Of a stretch of 35,744 nt of DNA, positions 24,039-31,288 are shown in pieces. The translations under genes were made by a program, and so were the position numbers. How positions within the stretch are numbered: the first letter of the stretch is position 1; every line of letters begins with the position of its first letter. The stretch covers positions 1 through 35,744 of the forward strand of contig JAGAJO010000016.1 of assembly GCA_017626015.1 (NCBI GenBank), read 5' to 3'. The stretch comes from Ruminococcus sp. Lineage in GTDB: Bacteria > Bacillota > Clostridia > Oscillospirales > Ruminococcaceae. Under the pieces are notes generated by a model that ran no database searches, was not told where the DNA came from, and was given only the letters and a program-made list of their open reading frames with translations.

Positions 24039-24067
24039 TTGAAAATGTTTTCAAGTTATGATATAAT
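24039..24067 (+). promoter_or_regulatory. Promoter of the lipoprotein gene
   Basis: TTGAAA and TATAAT are separated by 17 bases. The leader contains a hairpin (GGCGCAGC with GCTG and CGCC) between about 24089 and 24124. Confidence 0.8.
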
Positions 24068-24150
24068 ACAGAGGTAAAATGTAAGTCGAGGGCGCAGCAC
24101 GGGGCTTTTCCTTGCTGTAACGCCGAATTGCTAAAATGGAGGCTATAAAA

Positions 24151-25059
24151 ATGAAAAAAATTCTTGCATCAGCGCTTGCGCTGACTATGACTGCTGCAAT
24201 GCTCACAGCATGCGGCGACGCTGAGGATTCTTCATCCAAGAAGGATGCAGCAACTTCTTCCACGACAACAACCACTACGACCACTGCTGCTACTGAAACA
24301 GAGGCAACTACTTCTGCCGCTGAATCTGCAGCTGATACTTCCGCAGCTGATTCTTCTGCCGAGGGCGGAGATACAAGCGCTACTGACGGCGAGGGTCCTA
24401 AGGACATTTCCGAGATGCCCGCAACTCTTAAGAACTACGATAACGCTTCCGTATACTTCAATGCAGATATGGATGTCGCTTCTTTCGTTGCTCCTATGGC
24501 TGAAAAGAACTTCGAGAATGACGAGTCCAACGTTGAGCTTACCGTTGAGGAGCTGGCAGGCATTCCTATGCTGAGAGTTCAGACTCTTGACCTTCAGGAG
24601 TCAGGCGAAGCCTATAAGATTCCTAAGATCAGATTCAACGTTTCCAAGATCTTCGAGGGACACGAGGCTGACATGGAGAAGATCTTCACCGTTAAGGCTG
24701 ACGTTGTGACCAAGGCTGTAGGAAACTTTGTAAACCCTGACGACGGCTCAGAGGCTCTTGTTCCCGGTAACTTCATGGGCGCTTTCTGCACACAGACAGG
24801 CGCTGATCCTGCAAAGCTTTCATGGAACGACCTTTATGACTGGGGCGAGGCTGAGTGGACAAGCGAGTGGGGTTCCTACGAGCTGGTTATGAGACCCGGT
24901 ATCAAGGACGGCGCAGGCTTTGTTAATACAACGACTGAGCAGTATGTAACAATGATGAAGTGGTCTATCCCCAACCAGGCTGATTTCTATGTTGCCGATC
25001 TCGTATTTGAGGACGAGGACGGAAACGTACTTGCTTGCGCAGGCTTCGAGAAGAAGTAA
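24151..25059 (+). CDS. Secreted lipoprotein with Thr/Ser linker and unassigned beta domain
   Basis: A 302-residue lipoprotein with signal peptide and lipobox L-T-A-C (Cys at about 21). A linker rich in Thr, Ser, Ala and Glu (about 27-80) leads to a folded domain of about 210 residues. It contains D-N-A-S-V-Y-F-N-A-D-M-D, I-P-K-I-R-F-N-V-S-K-I-F, S-E-W-G-S-Y-E-L-V-M-R-P-G and a final F-Y-V-A-D-L-V-F-E-D-E-D-G-N-V strand, again like a ligand-binding beta-sandwich. No family is recognised. An upstream ATG at 24136 overlaps the GGAGG site, so 24151 was chosen. Its cre-like box and linker-plus-domain design link it to the four preceding surface proteins, although it is anchored by lipid. Confidence 0.85.
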   Translation: MKKILASALALTMTAAMLTACGDAEDSSSKKDAATSSTTTTTTTTAATETEATTSAAESAADTSAADSSAEGGDTSATDGEGPKDISEMPATLKNYDNASVYFNADMDVASFVAPMAEKNFENDESNVELTVEELAGIPMLRVQTLDLQESGEAYKIPKIRFNVSKIFEGHEADMEKIFTVKADVVTKAVGNFVNPDDGSEALVPGNFMGAFCTQTGADPAKLSWNDLYDWGEAEWTSEWGSYELVMRPGIKDGAGFVNTTTEQYVTMMKWSIPNQADFYVADLVFEDEDGNVLACAGFEKK

Positions 25060-25107
25060 TAAGCAGTACATAAAAAATCAGTGTTTAACGCTGTATAAAA
25101 GTATTAA

Positions 25108-25142
25108 AAAGCCGTTTCTGATGCTATGTCAGAAACGGCTTT
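25108..25142. terminator. Bidirectional terminator between convergent lipoprotein genes
   Basis: AAAGCCGTTTCTGA and TCAGAAACGGCTTT form a perfect 14-bp stem. T-runs are available on both strands. Confidence 0.92.
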
Positions 25143-25160
25143 GCGGTTTTTCAGCAGATT

Positions 25161-25679
25161 TCATTTGAATTTAACTGTAAGATTACGGGAAATTTCAAGG
25201 GAAACAAGCTCGTTGTTTTTGACAACGGCGGTAAAATCCTCTCCGTTGACTATTCCTTTTTCGGTAACCGTTTTTCCGTCTGACGTGCAGGAGACGTCTC
25301 TGCCTGCGATCACATCGTCAACGGATCCCGTCACAAGCGGCATTATTCCGTACTGAGGTATGCAGTCCCTTGATGTCGTATAGGTAAGTCCCTGGAAATC
25401 CATTCGGCAATCCTCACCCGAGCAGGTGAGCTTAAGACCCTCTATGGTTTCGGGATAGGTAAATTCGCATTCCCAGACGTCCGCTCCGCCCCTTTTGAAG
25501 TTGGCGGCGTATTTTTTACCGTCAAGGGTGATCTCAGCCGTTTTTTGAAAGTCCTCCGACAGACCGACCGGCTTTTCGGCTTTTCTGGAATTTCCGCACG
25601 ATGCAAAGGAAAGAGTCAGTATCAGCAGCGAAGCAGCTGCGCAAAGTATTTTTCCGGGGTTTTTGGTTTTCTTTATCAT
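25161..25679 (-). CDS. Small secreted lipoprotein of unknown function
   Basis: A 172-residue lipoprotein with signal peptide M-I-K-K-T-K-N-P-G-K-I-L and lipobox F-A-S-C. The mature part reads as a beta-rich domain: E-I-T-L-D-G-K-K-Y-A-A-N-F, W-E-C-E-F-T-Y-P-E-T-I-E-G-L-K-L, then a C-terminal L-V-S-L-E-I-S-R-N-L-T-V-K-F. Two or more cysteines remain in the mature protein. No family is recognised. A longer frame upstream (to 25811) runs into the nnr gene; the ATG at 25679 has GGAGG five bases upstream and starts a proper signal peptide. A hairpin terminator sits between it and nnr, so it may depend on readthrough. Confidence 0.82.
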   Translation of the reverse strand: MIKKTKNPGKILCAAASLLILTLSFASCGNSRKAEKPVGLSEDFQKTAEITLDGKKYAANFKRGGADVWECEFTYPETIEGLKLTCSGEDCRMDFQGLTYTTSRDCIPQYGIMPLVTGSVDDVIAGRDVSCTSDGKTVTEKGIVNGEDFTAVVKNNELVSLEISRNLTVKFK

Positions 25680-25690
25680 GTCCGCCTCCA

Positions 25691-25732
25691 ATAAAAATGG
25701 CTTTCCTCGCAGTATTATCCGTGAAGAAAGCC
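25691..25732 (-). terminator. Terminator hairpin between nnr and the small lipoprotein gene
   Basis: On the minus strand GGCTTTCTTC and GAGGAAAGCC pair with one mismatch and are followed by ATTTTTAT. The T-run ends right next to the GGAGG site of the lipoprotein gene. Confidence 0.75.
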
Positions 25733-25764
25733 TTGATTTTATCGGTGTTCCGTTCTCCCGCATC

Positions 25765-27324
25765 TTATTCCTCAGTATCCTCAAGCTTTTTGAGAAAATA
25801 AGGAAGCGCATTGATTATGTCATGTGCCAGTATTCCTCTGCAGGATCGTTCCTCGCTGAGCATTTCAGCCGTTTTACCCATGATATAACAGCCAAGCAGC
25901 GCATTGTTGGCAGCATTTCCGGGAGCCTGCGCCGTCAGTGAGGAAATTATCCCCGCAAGCATATCGCCTGAGCCGCCCTTGGCAAGGGCAGTGTTTCCCA
26001 CACAGATAAGCCGGGTTATTCCGCCGCTGCAGATCATGGTCTCCGCTCCCTTTGACACGACGGTTACGCCGTATTTTTTTGAAAGCTCCGACGCATAACG
26101 ATATCTGTCCGAAAGTATCTCGTGCAACGTGACTCCGCAGAGACGTGCAAGCTCCGCAGGGTGGGGAGTCAGGATCACCGTTTCAGATCTTCTCTTCAAC
26201 AGTACATCTATATTCGGACAAAGTGAATTTATTCCGTCTGCATCGATAATAATGGGGATCTCGGCGTTTTCCGCAAGCTCCGCCGTAAGGCGTTCCGTTT
26301 CAAAGGTGTGCCCCAGTCCGCAGCCTATGAGCAGACACTGCGACGAACGGCATTTTTCCAGTATTCTTTCAGCATTTTCCGAGGTCATAAAGCCTTCGCT
26401 GTCGTTTTTCATGGCAGAGTAAACACACTCCGGAATATTGGAAGAAAGAGAACCTATGACCGCTTTCGGAGTACAGAGATCCACAAGTCCGACGCCTGTG
26501 CGGAGAGCCGAAATGGCGGATATCCCCGCCGCACCCACATAGCTCTCGGAGCCGCATACGCTTATCAGCTTGCCGAATGTGCCTTTATGCCCCCACGGTT
26601 CACGCTCGGGGAGGAGACTGCGCATATGCCTCATGCCGTCCTGTAATGTTATAACCTCTGCAAGCCGGGGATCGCCGAGAAGCTCTTCTGTTTCGGGAAT
26701 ACCTATTTTGCATACAATGATATTTCCGCAAAAATATTTTCCCGGTGACAGTACCATTCCCGTTTTTTTGCAGTGGAATGTCACGGTCGTATCCGCTTTT
26801 ACCGAGCCTTGGCTGACCTCTCCACTGCGTGCGTTTACACCCGAAGGGATATCGCAGGCTATTTTAAATGCGTTCGACGCTTCAATATTCTCAAAAAGGG
26901 GACGCATACCGTCTCTTATTTCTCCGGCGAAGCCTGTTCCGAAAATGCAGTCTGCTATTATATCCGTCTGCTTGATGAGACCGCTGTGGGTCTCGGGAGC
27001 GTATTCGGCTTTCACGATGTCTTTATGAAGCCTTTTATATGCAGCTTTTGAAAGATCTGTCGCAGGCATACCGCAGCAAAGCAGCACCGTAGGTGTTACT
27101 CCGCTTTCATACAGAATGTTCGCCGCAACAAGTCCGTCTCCGCCGTTGTTGCCTTTTCCCGCAAGGATAACGACATTTTTCGTCATTTTTTCCTTGCACA
27201 CGCTGAGAATATGCTCTGCCAGCCTTTCTCCTGCGTTGTCCATGAGCTGAGCCAGAGAAACTCCCGTTTCCGCCGACTTCTGCTCGCAGAACTTCATTTG
27301 ATCTACCGTGAGGATCCTTTCCAT
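25765..27324 (-). CDS. nnr: Bifunctional NAD(P)H-hydrate epimerase / ADP-dependent NAD(P)H-hydrate dehydratase
   Basis: This 519-residue enzyme repairs hydrated NADH and NADPH in the cytosol. The N-terminal YjeF_N epimerase domain (about 1-215) has the A-G-K-G-N-N-G-G-D-G loop at 55-64. The C-terminal ribokinase-like dehydratase domain (about 225-510) has G-T-F-G-K-L near its start, T-P-H-P-A-E at about 385, and the catalytic G-G-S-G-D-M-L-A-G at about 449-457. Length and domain order match E. coli YjeF (Nnr). The ATG at 27324 is preceded by a modest GGAG. It follows acpS on the same strand, separated by a 66-bp inverted repeat. The acpS-nnr pairing is common in Firmicutes. Confidence 0.96.
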   Translation of the reverse strand: MERILTVDQMKFCEQKSAETGVSLAQLMDNAGERLAEHILSVCKEKMTKNVVILAGKGNNGGDGLVAANILYESGVTPTVLLCCGMPATDLSKAAYKRLHKDIVKAEYAPETHSGLIKQTDIIADCIFGTGFAGEIRDGMRPLFENIEASNAFKIACDIPSGVNARSGEVSQGSVKADTTVTFHCKKTGMVLSPGKYFCGNIIVCKIGIPETEELLGDPRLAEVITLQDGMRHMRSLLPEREPWGHKGTFGKLISVCGSESYVGAAGISAISALRTGVGLVDLCTPKAVIGSLSSNIPECVYSAMKNDSEGFMTSENAERILEKCRSSQCLLIGCGLGHTFETERLTAELAENAEIPIIIDADGINSLCPNIDVLLKRRSETVILTPHPAELARLCGVTLHEILSDRYRYASELSKKYGVTVVSKGAETMICSGGITRLICVGNTALAKGGSGDMLAGIISSLTAQAPGNAANNALLGCYIMGKTAEMLSEERSCRGILAHDIINALPYFLKKLEDTEE

Positions 27325-27340
27325 ACTGCCGCTCCGATCC

Positions 27341-27406
27341 AGGGTGTGTTGACACTATCCGAAATGCCCGCAAGACAGACGTTGAGCGGTAGTGTCAACA
27401 CACCCT
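27341..27406. repeat. 66-bp element with perfect 17-bp inverted repeats between acpS and nnr
   Basis: AGGGTGTGTTGACACTA (27341-27357) and TAGTGTCAACACACCCT (27390-27406) are exact inverses around a 32-base spacer. No T-run follows on either side. The outer arm overlaps the acpS stop codon by two bases. In mRNA it would form a stable stem shortly before the nnr ribosome binding site. Confidence 0.9.
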
Positions 27407-27797
27407 AATGATTATTGTCCTGATAACTTTTTTTATACGCTATTACCGTTGCCGTAGCGTATTCCTTTGTGTGAGAGATCGAGACCGAAAATTCCAGTCC
27501 CTTCTCTTCGGCTATCCTCGCCGCCCGCCCTGTCAGCTCAAGATACGGACAGCCTGATGCGTCCCGTAGACATGAGACCTCCGTAAGCTCAAAACCTCTT
27601 ACTCCCGTCCCGAGGCTTTTTCCGAATGCCTCTTTTGCCGCCCAGTTGCCCGCCATGGATTCCCAGGGAGCTTTTTTAGAAGAAAAAAAGTCACGCTCCT
27701 TTTCGGAGTAGACTCTTTCCCTGAAGCGCTGTCTCTGACAGCATTCTTTTATTCTTGCGACCTCGACAATGTCGGTCCCGATGCCGATATTTCCCAT
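27405..27797 (-). CDS. acpS: Holo-[acyl-carrier-protein] synthase
   Basis: This 130-residue AcpS transfers 4'-phosphopantetheine from CoA to acyl carrier protein in fatty-acid synthesis. It has the canonical G-I-G-T-D-I-V-E at the N terminus (metal-binding Asp9) and W-A-A-K-E-A-F-G-K-S-L-G-T-G, followed by S-I-S-H-T-K-E-Y-A. Its ATG follows the stop of the upstream membrane protein gene by three bases and has AGGA as ribosome binding site. The final residues Y-Q-D-N-N-H and stop codon border the inverted repeat at 27341-27406, so an insertion there may have reshaped the last codons. Confidence 0.95.
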   Translation of the reverse strand: MGNIGIGTDIVEVARIKECCQRQRFRERVYSEKERDFFSSKKAPWESMAGNWAAKEAFGKSLGTGVRGFELTEVSCLRDASGCPYLELTGRAARIAEEKGLEFSVSISHTKEYATATVIAYKKSYQDNNH

Positions 27798-27800
27798 AGC

Positions 27801-28343
27801 TCATTCCTCTGACGTTTTTTTAACGTCCGGCAGACTTGTTCTCAACGTTCTGGGAAGATGAGTTTTTATAAGTCTGAGCATATCGTCGTCAGCTGTGATG
27901 ATGATAGAGATATCCCCAAGGTTTTTGTGGGTCACGTCGAAATAATAGTCCGTAAGCTCCGGGTCGCAGGCGCTTGCATATACCAGAGTTCTGCCGTCGT
28001 CCACAGAATAGCTGTCATCGACTACCCCTGCTGCGGTCACACTGCCCACGTTTATCGAGACAAGACGTTTTCTGCTGCGCTGGGCGATTATCTTGTCGAT
28101 ATCGAGATCGCCGTTGGTGAATATGTATTCATATTCCACGTTCAGCGACTGGATAATATAGTATCCTCCGTAGATGCTGAGACAGGCGAGAAAGATCCCG
28201 ATGACTGCGATCCTGGGAAATGCCAGTACAATAAAAATTATAGAAAAAGCAAGAGCAACGCTGGCTATCATTATAAGCAGCTTTTTGACGGAGTCGTTGT
28301 GCGTCTTTTGCTTTTTGACGATCTGTTCCTTGAAACTGTCCAT
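27801..28343 (-). CDS. Two-helix membrane protein with a cytoplasmic beta domain, DUF6106-like
   Basis: A 180-residue protein. The N terminus M-D-S-F-K-E-Q-I-V-K-K and two adjacent transmembrane helices (about 22-42 and 45-65) are followed by a soluble beta-rich domain. It contains E-Y-I-F-T-N-G-D-L-D-I-D-K-I-I and R-S-R-K-R-L-V-S-I, as in small PH-like membrane proteins of Clostridia. I believe it matches DUF6106 but cannot confirm this here. GGAGG seven bases upstream sets the ATG. It is the first gene of an operon with acpS and nnr. Its transcript starts with the leader element at 28371-28489. Confidence 0.72.
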   Translation of the reverse strand: MDSFKEQIVKKQKTHNDSVKKLLIMIASVALAFSIIFIVLAFPRIAVIGIFLACLSIYGGYYIIQSLNVEYEYIFTNGDLDIDKIIAQRSRKRLVSINVGSVTAAGVVDDSYSVDDGRTLVYASACDPELTDYYFDVTHKNLGDISIIITADDDMLRLIKTHLPRTLRTSLPDVKKTSEE

Positions 28344-28370
28344 TTTAAGTCCTCCAGTTGGTCTTTATGA

Positions 28371-28489
28371 TCAGACCTCCTCGGAAGCTCGCGAAGCGCC
28401 ATCTTCCTTGTCTGTTTTGCCCGTTGCTTTGAGCCGGACAAAACATTCTGCACAATCCGGCACTTCTCCAGTTTCTAAGAAAGTCTATT
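28371..28489 (-). repeat. Leader element (copy 2 of the AGACCTCC-ended family)
   Basis: In the sense of the downstream gene it starts ATAGAC, right at the expected transcription start, and ends TTCCGAGGAGGTCT about 30 bases before the start codon. A block of about 50 bases, including GACAAGGAAGATGG-y-GCTTCG, is almost identical to the element upstream of degV. The 5' end is degraded, so the terminal stem is imperfect here. Confidence 0.7.
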
Positions 28490-28493
28490 ATAC

Positions 28494-28522
28494 ATTATAG
28501 CATATTTTACGGTCTATTGCAA
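28494..28522 (-). promoter_or_regulatory. Promoter of the DUF6106-like-acpS-nnr operon
   Basis: On the minus strand TTGCAA and TATAAT are separated by 17 bases. The expected start falls at the first bases of the leader element. Confidence 0.75.
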
Positions 28523-28563
28523 GTGAAAATGTGTGAGAAGTAAATGAAAATTAGTCAGATTTG

Positions 28564-28592
28564 TTGAAAAATCGGGACGATTGTGTTATAAT
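28564..28592 (+). promoter_or_regulatory. Promoter of the amidohydrolase gene
   Basis: TTGAAA and TATAAT are separated by 17 bases. A MITE-like element begins four bases after the -10, so the leader is almost wholly made of it. Confidence 0.75.
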
Positions 28593-28595
28593 AAA

Positions 28596-28785
28596 TATAG
28601 GCAATACCGCACAACCACCGCCTGACGGCTTTGTGTACGTCTTGCGGCGTTTGGTCTTGATCAAACGCTGCGGCTATTCCGTCATATTACCCAAATTCTC
28701 CTTGACATACGTTAGTATGTCTGCGTCGAATTTAGGAAATCTGACTGCGCAATACGCACACAATGGTTGTGCGGTATTGCCTATA
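28596..28785. mobile_element. 190-bp MITE-like element with perfect 22-bp terminal inverted repeats
   Basis: The ends 28596-28617 and 28764-28785 are exact inverses and start TATAGGCAATACCGCACAAC. TA at both edges could be a target duplication. Inner hairpins include GACATAC-GTTA-GTATGTC (28704-28721) and a GCGTTTG/CAAACGC stem. It has no coding capacity. The terminal sequence matches the hairpin at 14632-14668 with one difference, so it is a repeat family. Confidence 0.85.
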
Positions 28786-28824
28786 ATTACAGTAAATTCA
28801 GACAGGAAAGAGATGCGTTAAAAA

Positions 28825-29616
28825 ATGGTGATCGATTTTCACGTTCATGCCTTTAATCCAAAGATCGCACAAAGGGCAGTGGAAAAGCTTGAGAAAATAT
28901 CCGGGCTTACTCCGTTCACCCACGGACTGACCGAGGAGACTGAAGCGGTGTTTGACAGCTGGGGCGTTGACAGGGGAGTGCTGCTGCCTATCGCCACAAA
29001 GCCCTCGCAGCAGACGGTCATAAATGACTGGGCTGCGCAGCAGGACGGCGGACGCTTCATAAGCTTCGGCAGCGTTCACCCGGAGGCTGAGGATCTGTGC
29101 GAAGAGCTGGACAGGATAAAGTCTCTTGGACTTCACGGTATAAAATTCCACCCGGATTATCAGGATTTTATGGTGGAGGAGGAGCGGATGGATGCTATAT
29201 ATGACGAGATAGAAAAGCGTGATCTGCCCGTTGTCTTTCACGCCGGCTGGGACTGTGTGTCGCCGGATCTTGTTCACTGTACTCCCGACGGTTCGGTGGA
29301 AATGCTGAAAAAGCATCCTCATCTTAAGGTCGTGCTTGCTCATCTGGGAGCAAATATGATGTGGCAGGAGGTTTATGACAAGCTTGCGGGACTGGATTGC
29401 GAGGTCTATTTCGATACGGCGTTTTCTTCCAACTGTCCGGACGATATGATGAAAAAAATAATCAGAAAGCACGGAGCCGACAGGATCCTTTTTGCAAGCG
29501 ACTGTCCGTGGGACAATTCTCTTGAGATAAAGAAAAAAATCGAAAGGCTTGGTCTTACGGACTCGGAAACCGAAAAGATCCTCGGGCTTAATGCAAAGAG
29601 ACTTCTTGGCTTATGA
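28825..29616 (+). CDS. Amidohydrolase family (TIM-barrel, amidohydrolase_2) metal-dependent hydrolase
   Basis: A 263-residue cytosolic enzyme. Metal-binding signatures in order are D-F-H-V-H at 4-8, G-I-K-F-H-P at about 111-116, V-F-H-A-G-W near 136-141, L-A-H-L-G near 172-176 and the catalytic aspartate in F-A-S-D-C-P-W near 226-232. This order fits the amidohydrolase_2 branch, which includes decarboxylases and lactonases; the substrate cannot be deduced. The ribosome binding site (AGGAAAGAG) is rather far from the ATG. An SH3 lipoprotein gene follows after 14 bases. The leader contains a MITE-like element. Confidence 0.9.
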   Translation: MVIDFHVHAFNPKIAQRAVEKLEKISGLTPFTHGLTEETEAVFDSWGVDRGVLLPIATKPSQQTVINDWAAQQDGGRFISFGSVHPEAEDLCEELDRIKSLGLHGIKFHPDYQDFMVEEERMDAIYDEIEKRDLPVVFHAGWDCVSPDLVHCTPDGSVEMLKKHPHLKVVLAHLGANMMWQEVYDKLAGLDCEVYFDTAFSSNCPDDMMKKIIRKHGADRILFASDCPWDNSLEIKKKIERLGLTDSETEKILGLNAKRLLGL

Positions 29617-29630
29617 TCGGGTGATGATTT

Positions 29631-30308
29631 ATGTGTAAAATTTTAAGAGGGAAGATATTTGCGGCGGCAGCTTCGGCAGCGCTGCTTTGCTCCTGCGGTG
29701 CGGTAGATAAATGGATAGCTCCGCAGACGGAAAGCGAAACATCGGCAACGACAGTTACTTCGGGACGGCGGGACAAGGAAACAACAAAGACCGCAGTTTA
29801 CAATCCGCAGGGTGACGACGGTGATTTTGAGAATTTTACGTCGCTTACAACAGTTACCGGAGGATCGCTGGAGAATGATTACAGCCGTCCGGATCTGTAT
29901 GACGACGATATCAGAGCGACAATGAGAACTACGGTAAAAACTCTGTACACCCTGCCCGGCGGCAGCGGAGTGACGGCGGAGGATAACAGCTCCGAGAAAA
30001 CCTCCGGAACGACTAAAAAAACCACGTCTGAAACGGTATCGTCGTCCACGGAATTTAAAGCTGACGCACTATACGCTCCAAGCGGGGATATGGAATATTC
30101 TTCGGCAGTGAAGTATAAGGTGGTTTCCGATACAACTTATCTTAATCTGCGGTTCGGCCCATCGAAAAGCTATGACGTCCAGCTGAGGATACCTGACGGC
30201 TCCTATGTGTACGGAAAAGCCGAGACCTCAGATACGCTTGGAAATGTCTGGGTATATACCTCATACGACGGGGTTTCCGGCTGGGTCATGAGGGAGCTGC
30301 TTAAATAA
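29631..30308 (+). CDS. Lipoprotein with C-terminal bacterial SH3 domain
   Basis: A 225-residue lipoprotein. The signal peptide ends in L-L-C-S-C; the second cysteine, followed by G-A, is the likely lipidated one. A long low-complexity region rich in Thr, Ser and Asp (about 30-155) works as a spacer. The C-terminal 65 residues form an SH3b domain: Y-L-N-L-R-F-G-P-S-K-S-Y-D-V, then I-P-D-G-S-Y-V-Y-G and G-V-S-G-W-V. SH3b domains usually bind peptidoglycan or peptides. It is probably co-transcribed with the amidohydrolase; the relation between them is unclear. Confidence 0.88.
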   Translation: MCKILRGKIFAAAASAALLCSCGAVDKWIAPQTESETSATTVTSGRRDKETTKTAVYNPQGDDGDFENFTSLTTVTGGSLENDYSRPDLYDDDIRATMRTTVKTLYTLPGGSGVTAEDNSSEKTSGTTKKTTSETVSSSTEFKADALYAPSGDMEYSSAVKYKVVSDTTYLNLRFGPSKSYDVQLRIPDGSYVYGKAETSDTLGNVWVYTSYDGVSGWVMRELLK

Positions 30309-30398
30309 CGGTGTCAGCGGACTTCCCGTGACCGTGCAGATCTTATTGACAGATCGTAACAGTATCTGATGTTTTTTGCCAAACGTCATTTAAAGGTG

Positions 30399-30427
30399 TT
30401 GACATATGGCGAAAATTGTTGTATACT
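30399..30427 (+). promoter_or_regulatory. Promoter of the wzz-kinase operon
   Basis: TTGACA and TATACT are separated by 17 bases, with a leader of about 80 bases. Confidence 0.88.
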
Positions 30428-30514
30428 AAATTGTGTCTGATAATATTGTCAGAAAACGTTTAATGCGTTTTGCACCGTTCTATATAATTTGAAATAAAGG
30501 TGGAGTTTCTGGAT

Positions 30515-31288
30515 ATGGAAATGAATGTAAAGGACATAGTGAATCTTTTACTCAGCAGGATAAAGCTTATACTGCTTATTACCGTGCTTTGTACAGCGGC
30601 AGGCTTTTGCTTCGCAAAGTTCGTTCTTCCGCTGAAGTATACCTCCAGCATAAAAATATACGTAAAAAGCACCAACAGCGCTGCGGCTACGGAGGGCATA
30701 AGCTACAGCGAGATAACTGCGGCCAAGAGCCTGGCATCGACCTATATCGTTATCCTCGATGACCGTTCGGTCTATGAGGAGGTCTCAAAAAGGCTTATTC
30801 AGGACTACGATACCAAGGATCTGGCAAACTATTTTACAATTAAAAAGGACGATGACGGCAACGAATATATTCCCGAGGGTCAGCTTCAGAGCATAGTGAA
30901 TATTTCTTCGGTCAACGATACGGAGGTGCTTCAGGTATCCTGTACCAGCGAGGTGCCTAAGTTTGCGGCGGATATATGCACATATATATCCGATCTTGCT
31001 CCTGATCTTATCAAGAGAGTTACGCAGGCGGGTTCCGTTGAGACGGTGTCTCCCGCAAAGGTCCCTGTATCTCCCAGCGGACCTAATCTCAAGCTTATAA
31101 CTATGGTAGGCTGCCTTGCGGGACTTGTCATTTCCATAGCGCTTGTCATCATAATGGATTACTTTGATAATGCTGTTACCGGCGGTGAGGAGATCAAGGC
31201 CAGGTTCAATGTGCCTATCCTTGCTGAAATACCAGATATATTTATGGACGAGAAGGGAGCGGGAAAGTATGCCAAGTATAGCAAGTAA
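30515..31288 (+). CDS. Wzz/CpsC-type polysaccharide chain-length protein and kinase activator
   Basis: A 257-residue membrane protein. Transmembrane helix 1 is at about 15-38 and helix 2 at about 193-215. The extracellular Wzz-type region lies between them and ends in the proline motif V-P-V-S-P-S-G-P-N just before helix 2. The short cytoplasmic C terminus is typical of CpsC/YwqC proteins that activate a BY-kinase partner. The ATG at 30515 has AAGGTGGAG at good spacing; a GTG at 30500 overlaps that site and is rejected. The kinase gene overlaps its 3' end by 20 bases. No glycosyltransferase or polymerase gene follows, so the pair is separated from any capsule locus. Confidence 0.9.
   Translation: MEMNVKDIVNLLLSRIKLILLITVLCTAAGFCFAKFVLPLKYTSSIKIYVKSTNSAAATEGISYSEITAAKSLASTYIVILDDRSVYEEVSKRLIQDYDTKDLANYFTIKKDDDGNEYIPEGQLQSIVNISSVNDTEVLQVSCTSEVPKFAADICTYISDLAPDLIKRVTQAGSVETVSPAKVPVSPSGPNLKLITMVGCLAGLVISIALVIIMDYFDNAVTGGEEIKARFNVPILAEIPDIFMDEKGAGKYAKYSK

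Noticed and set aside
28271-28453. Small minus-strand ORF in the leader of the DUF6106-like gene (similar one at 34327-34527)
   Set aside because: The similar peptides (K-M-[AV]-L-R-[EK]-L-P-R-R-S) arise because the DNA repeat is shared; frames run into the downstream genes and lack ribosome binding sites. An RNA or mobile element explains the conservation better.
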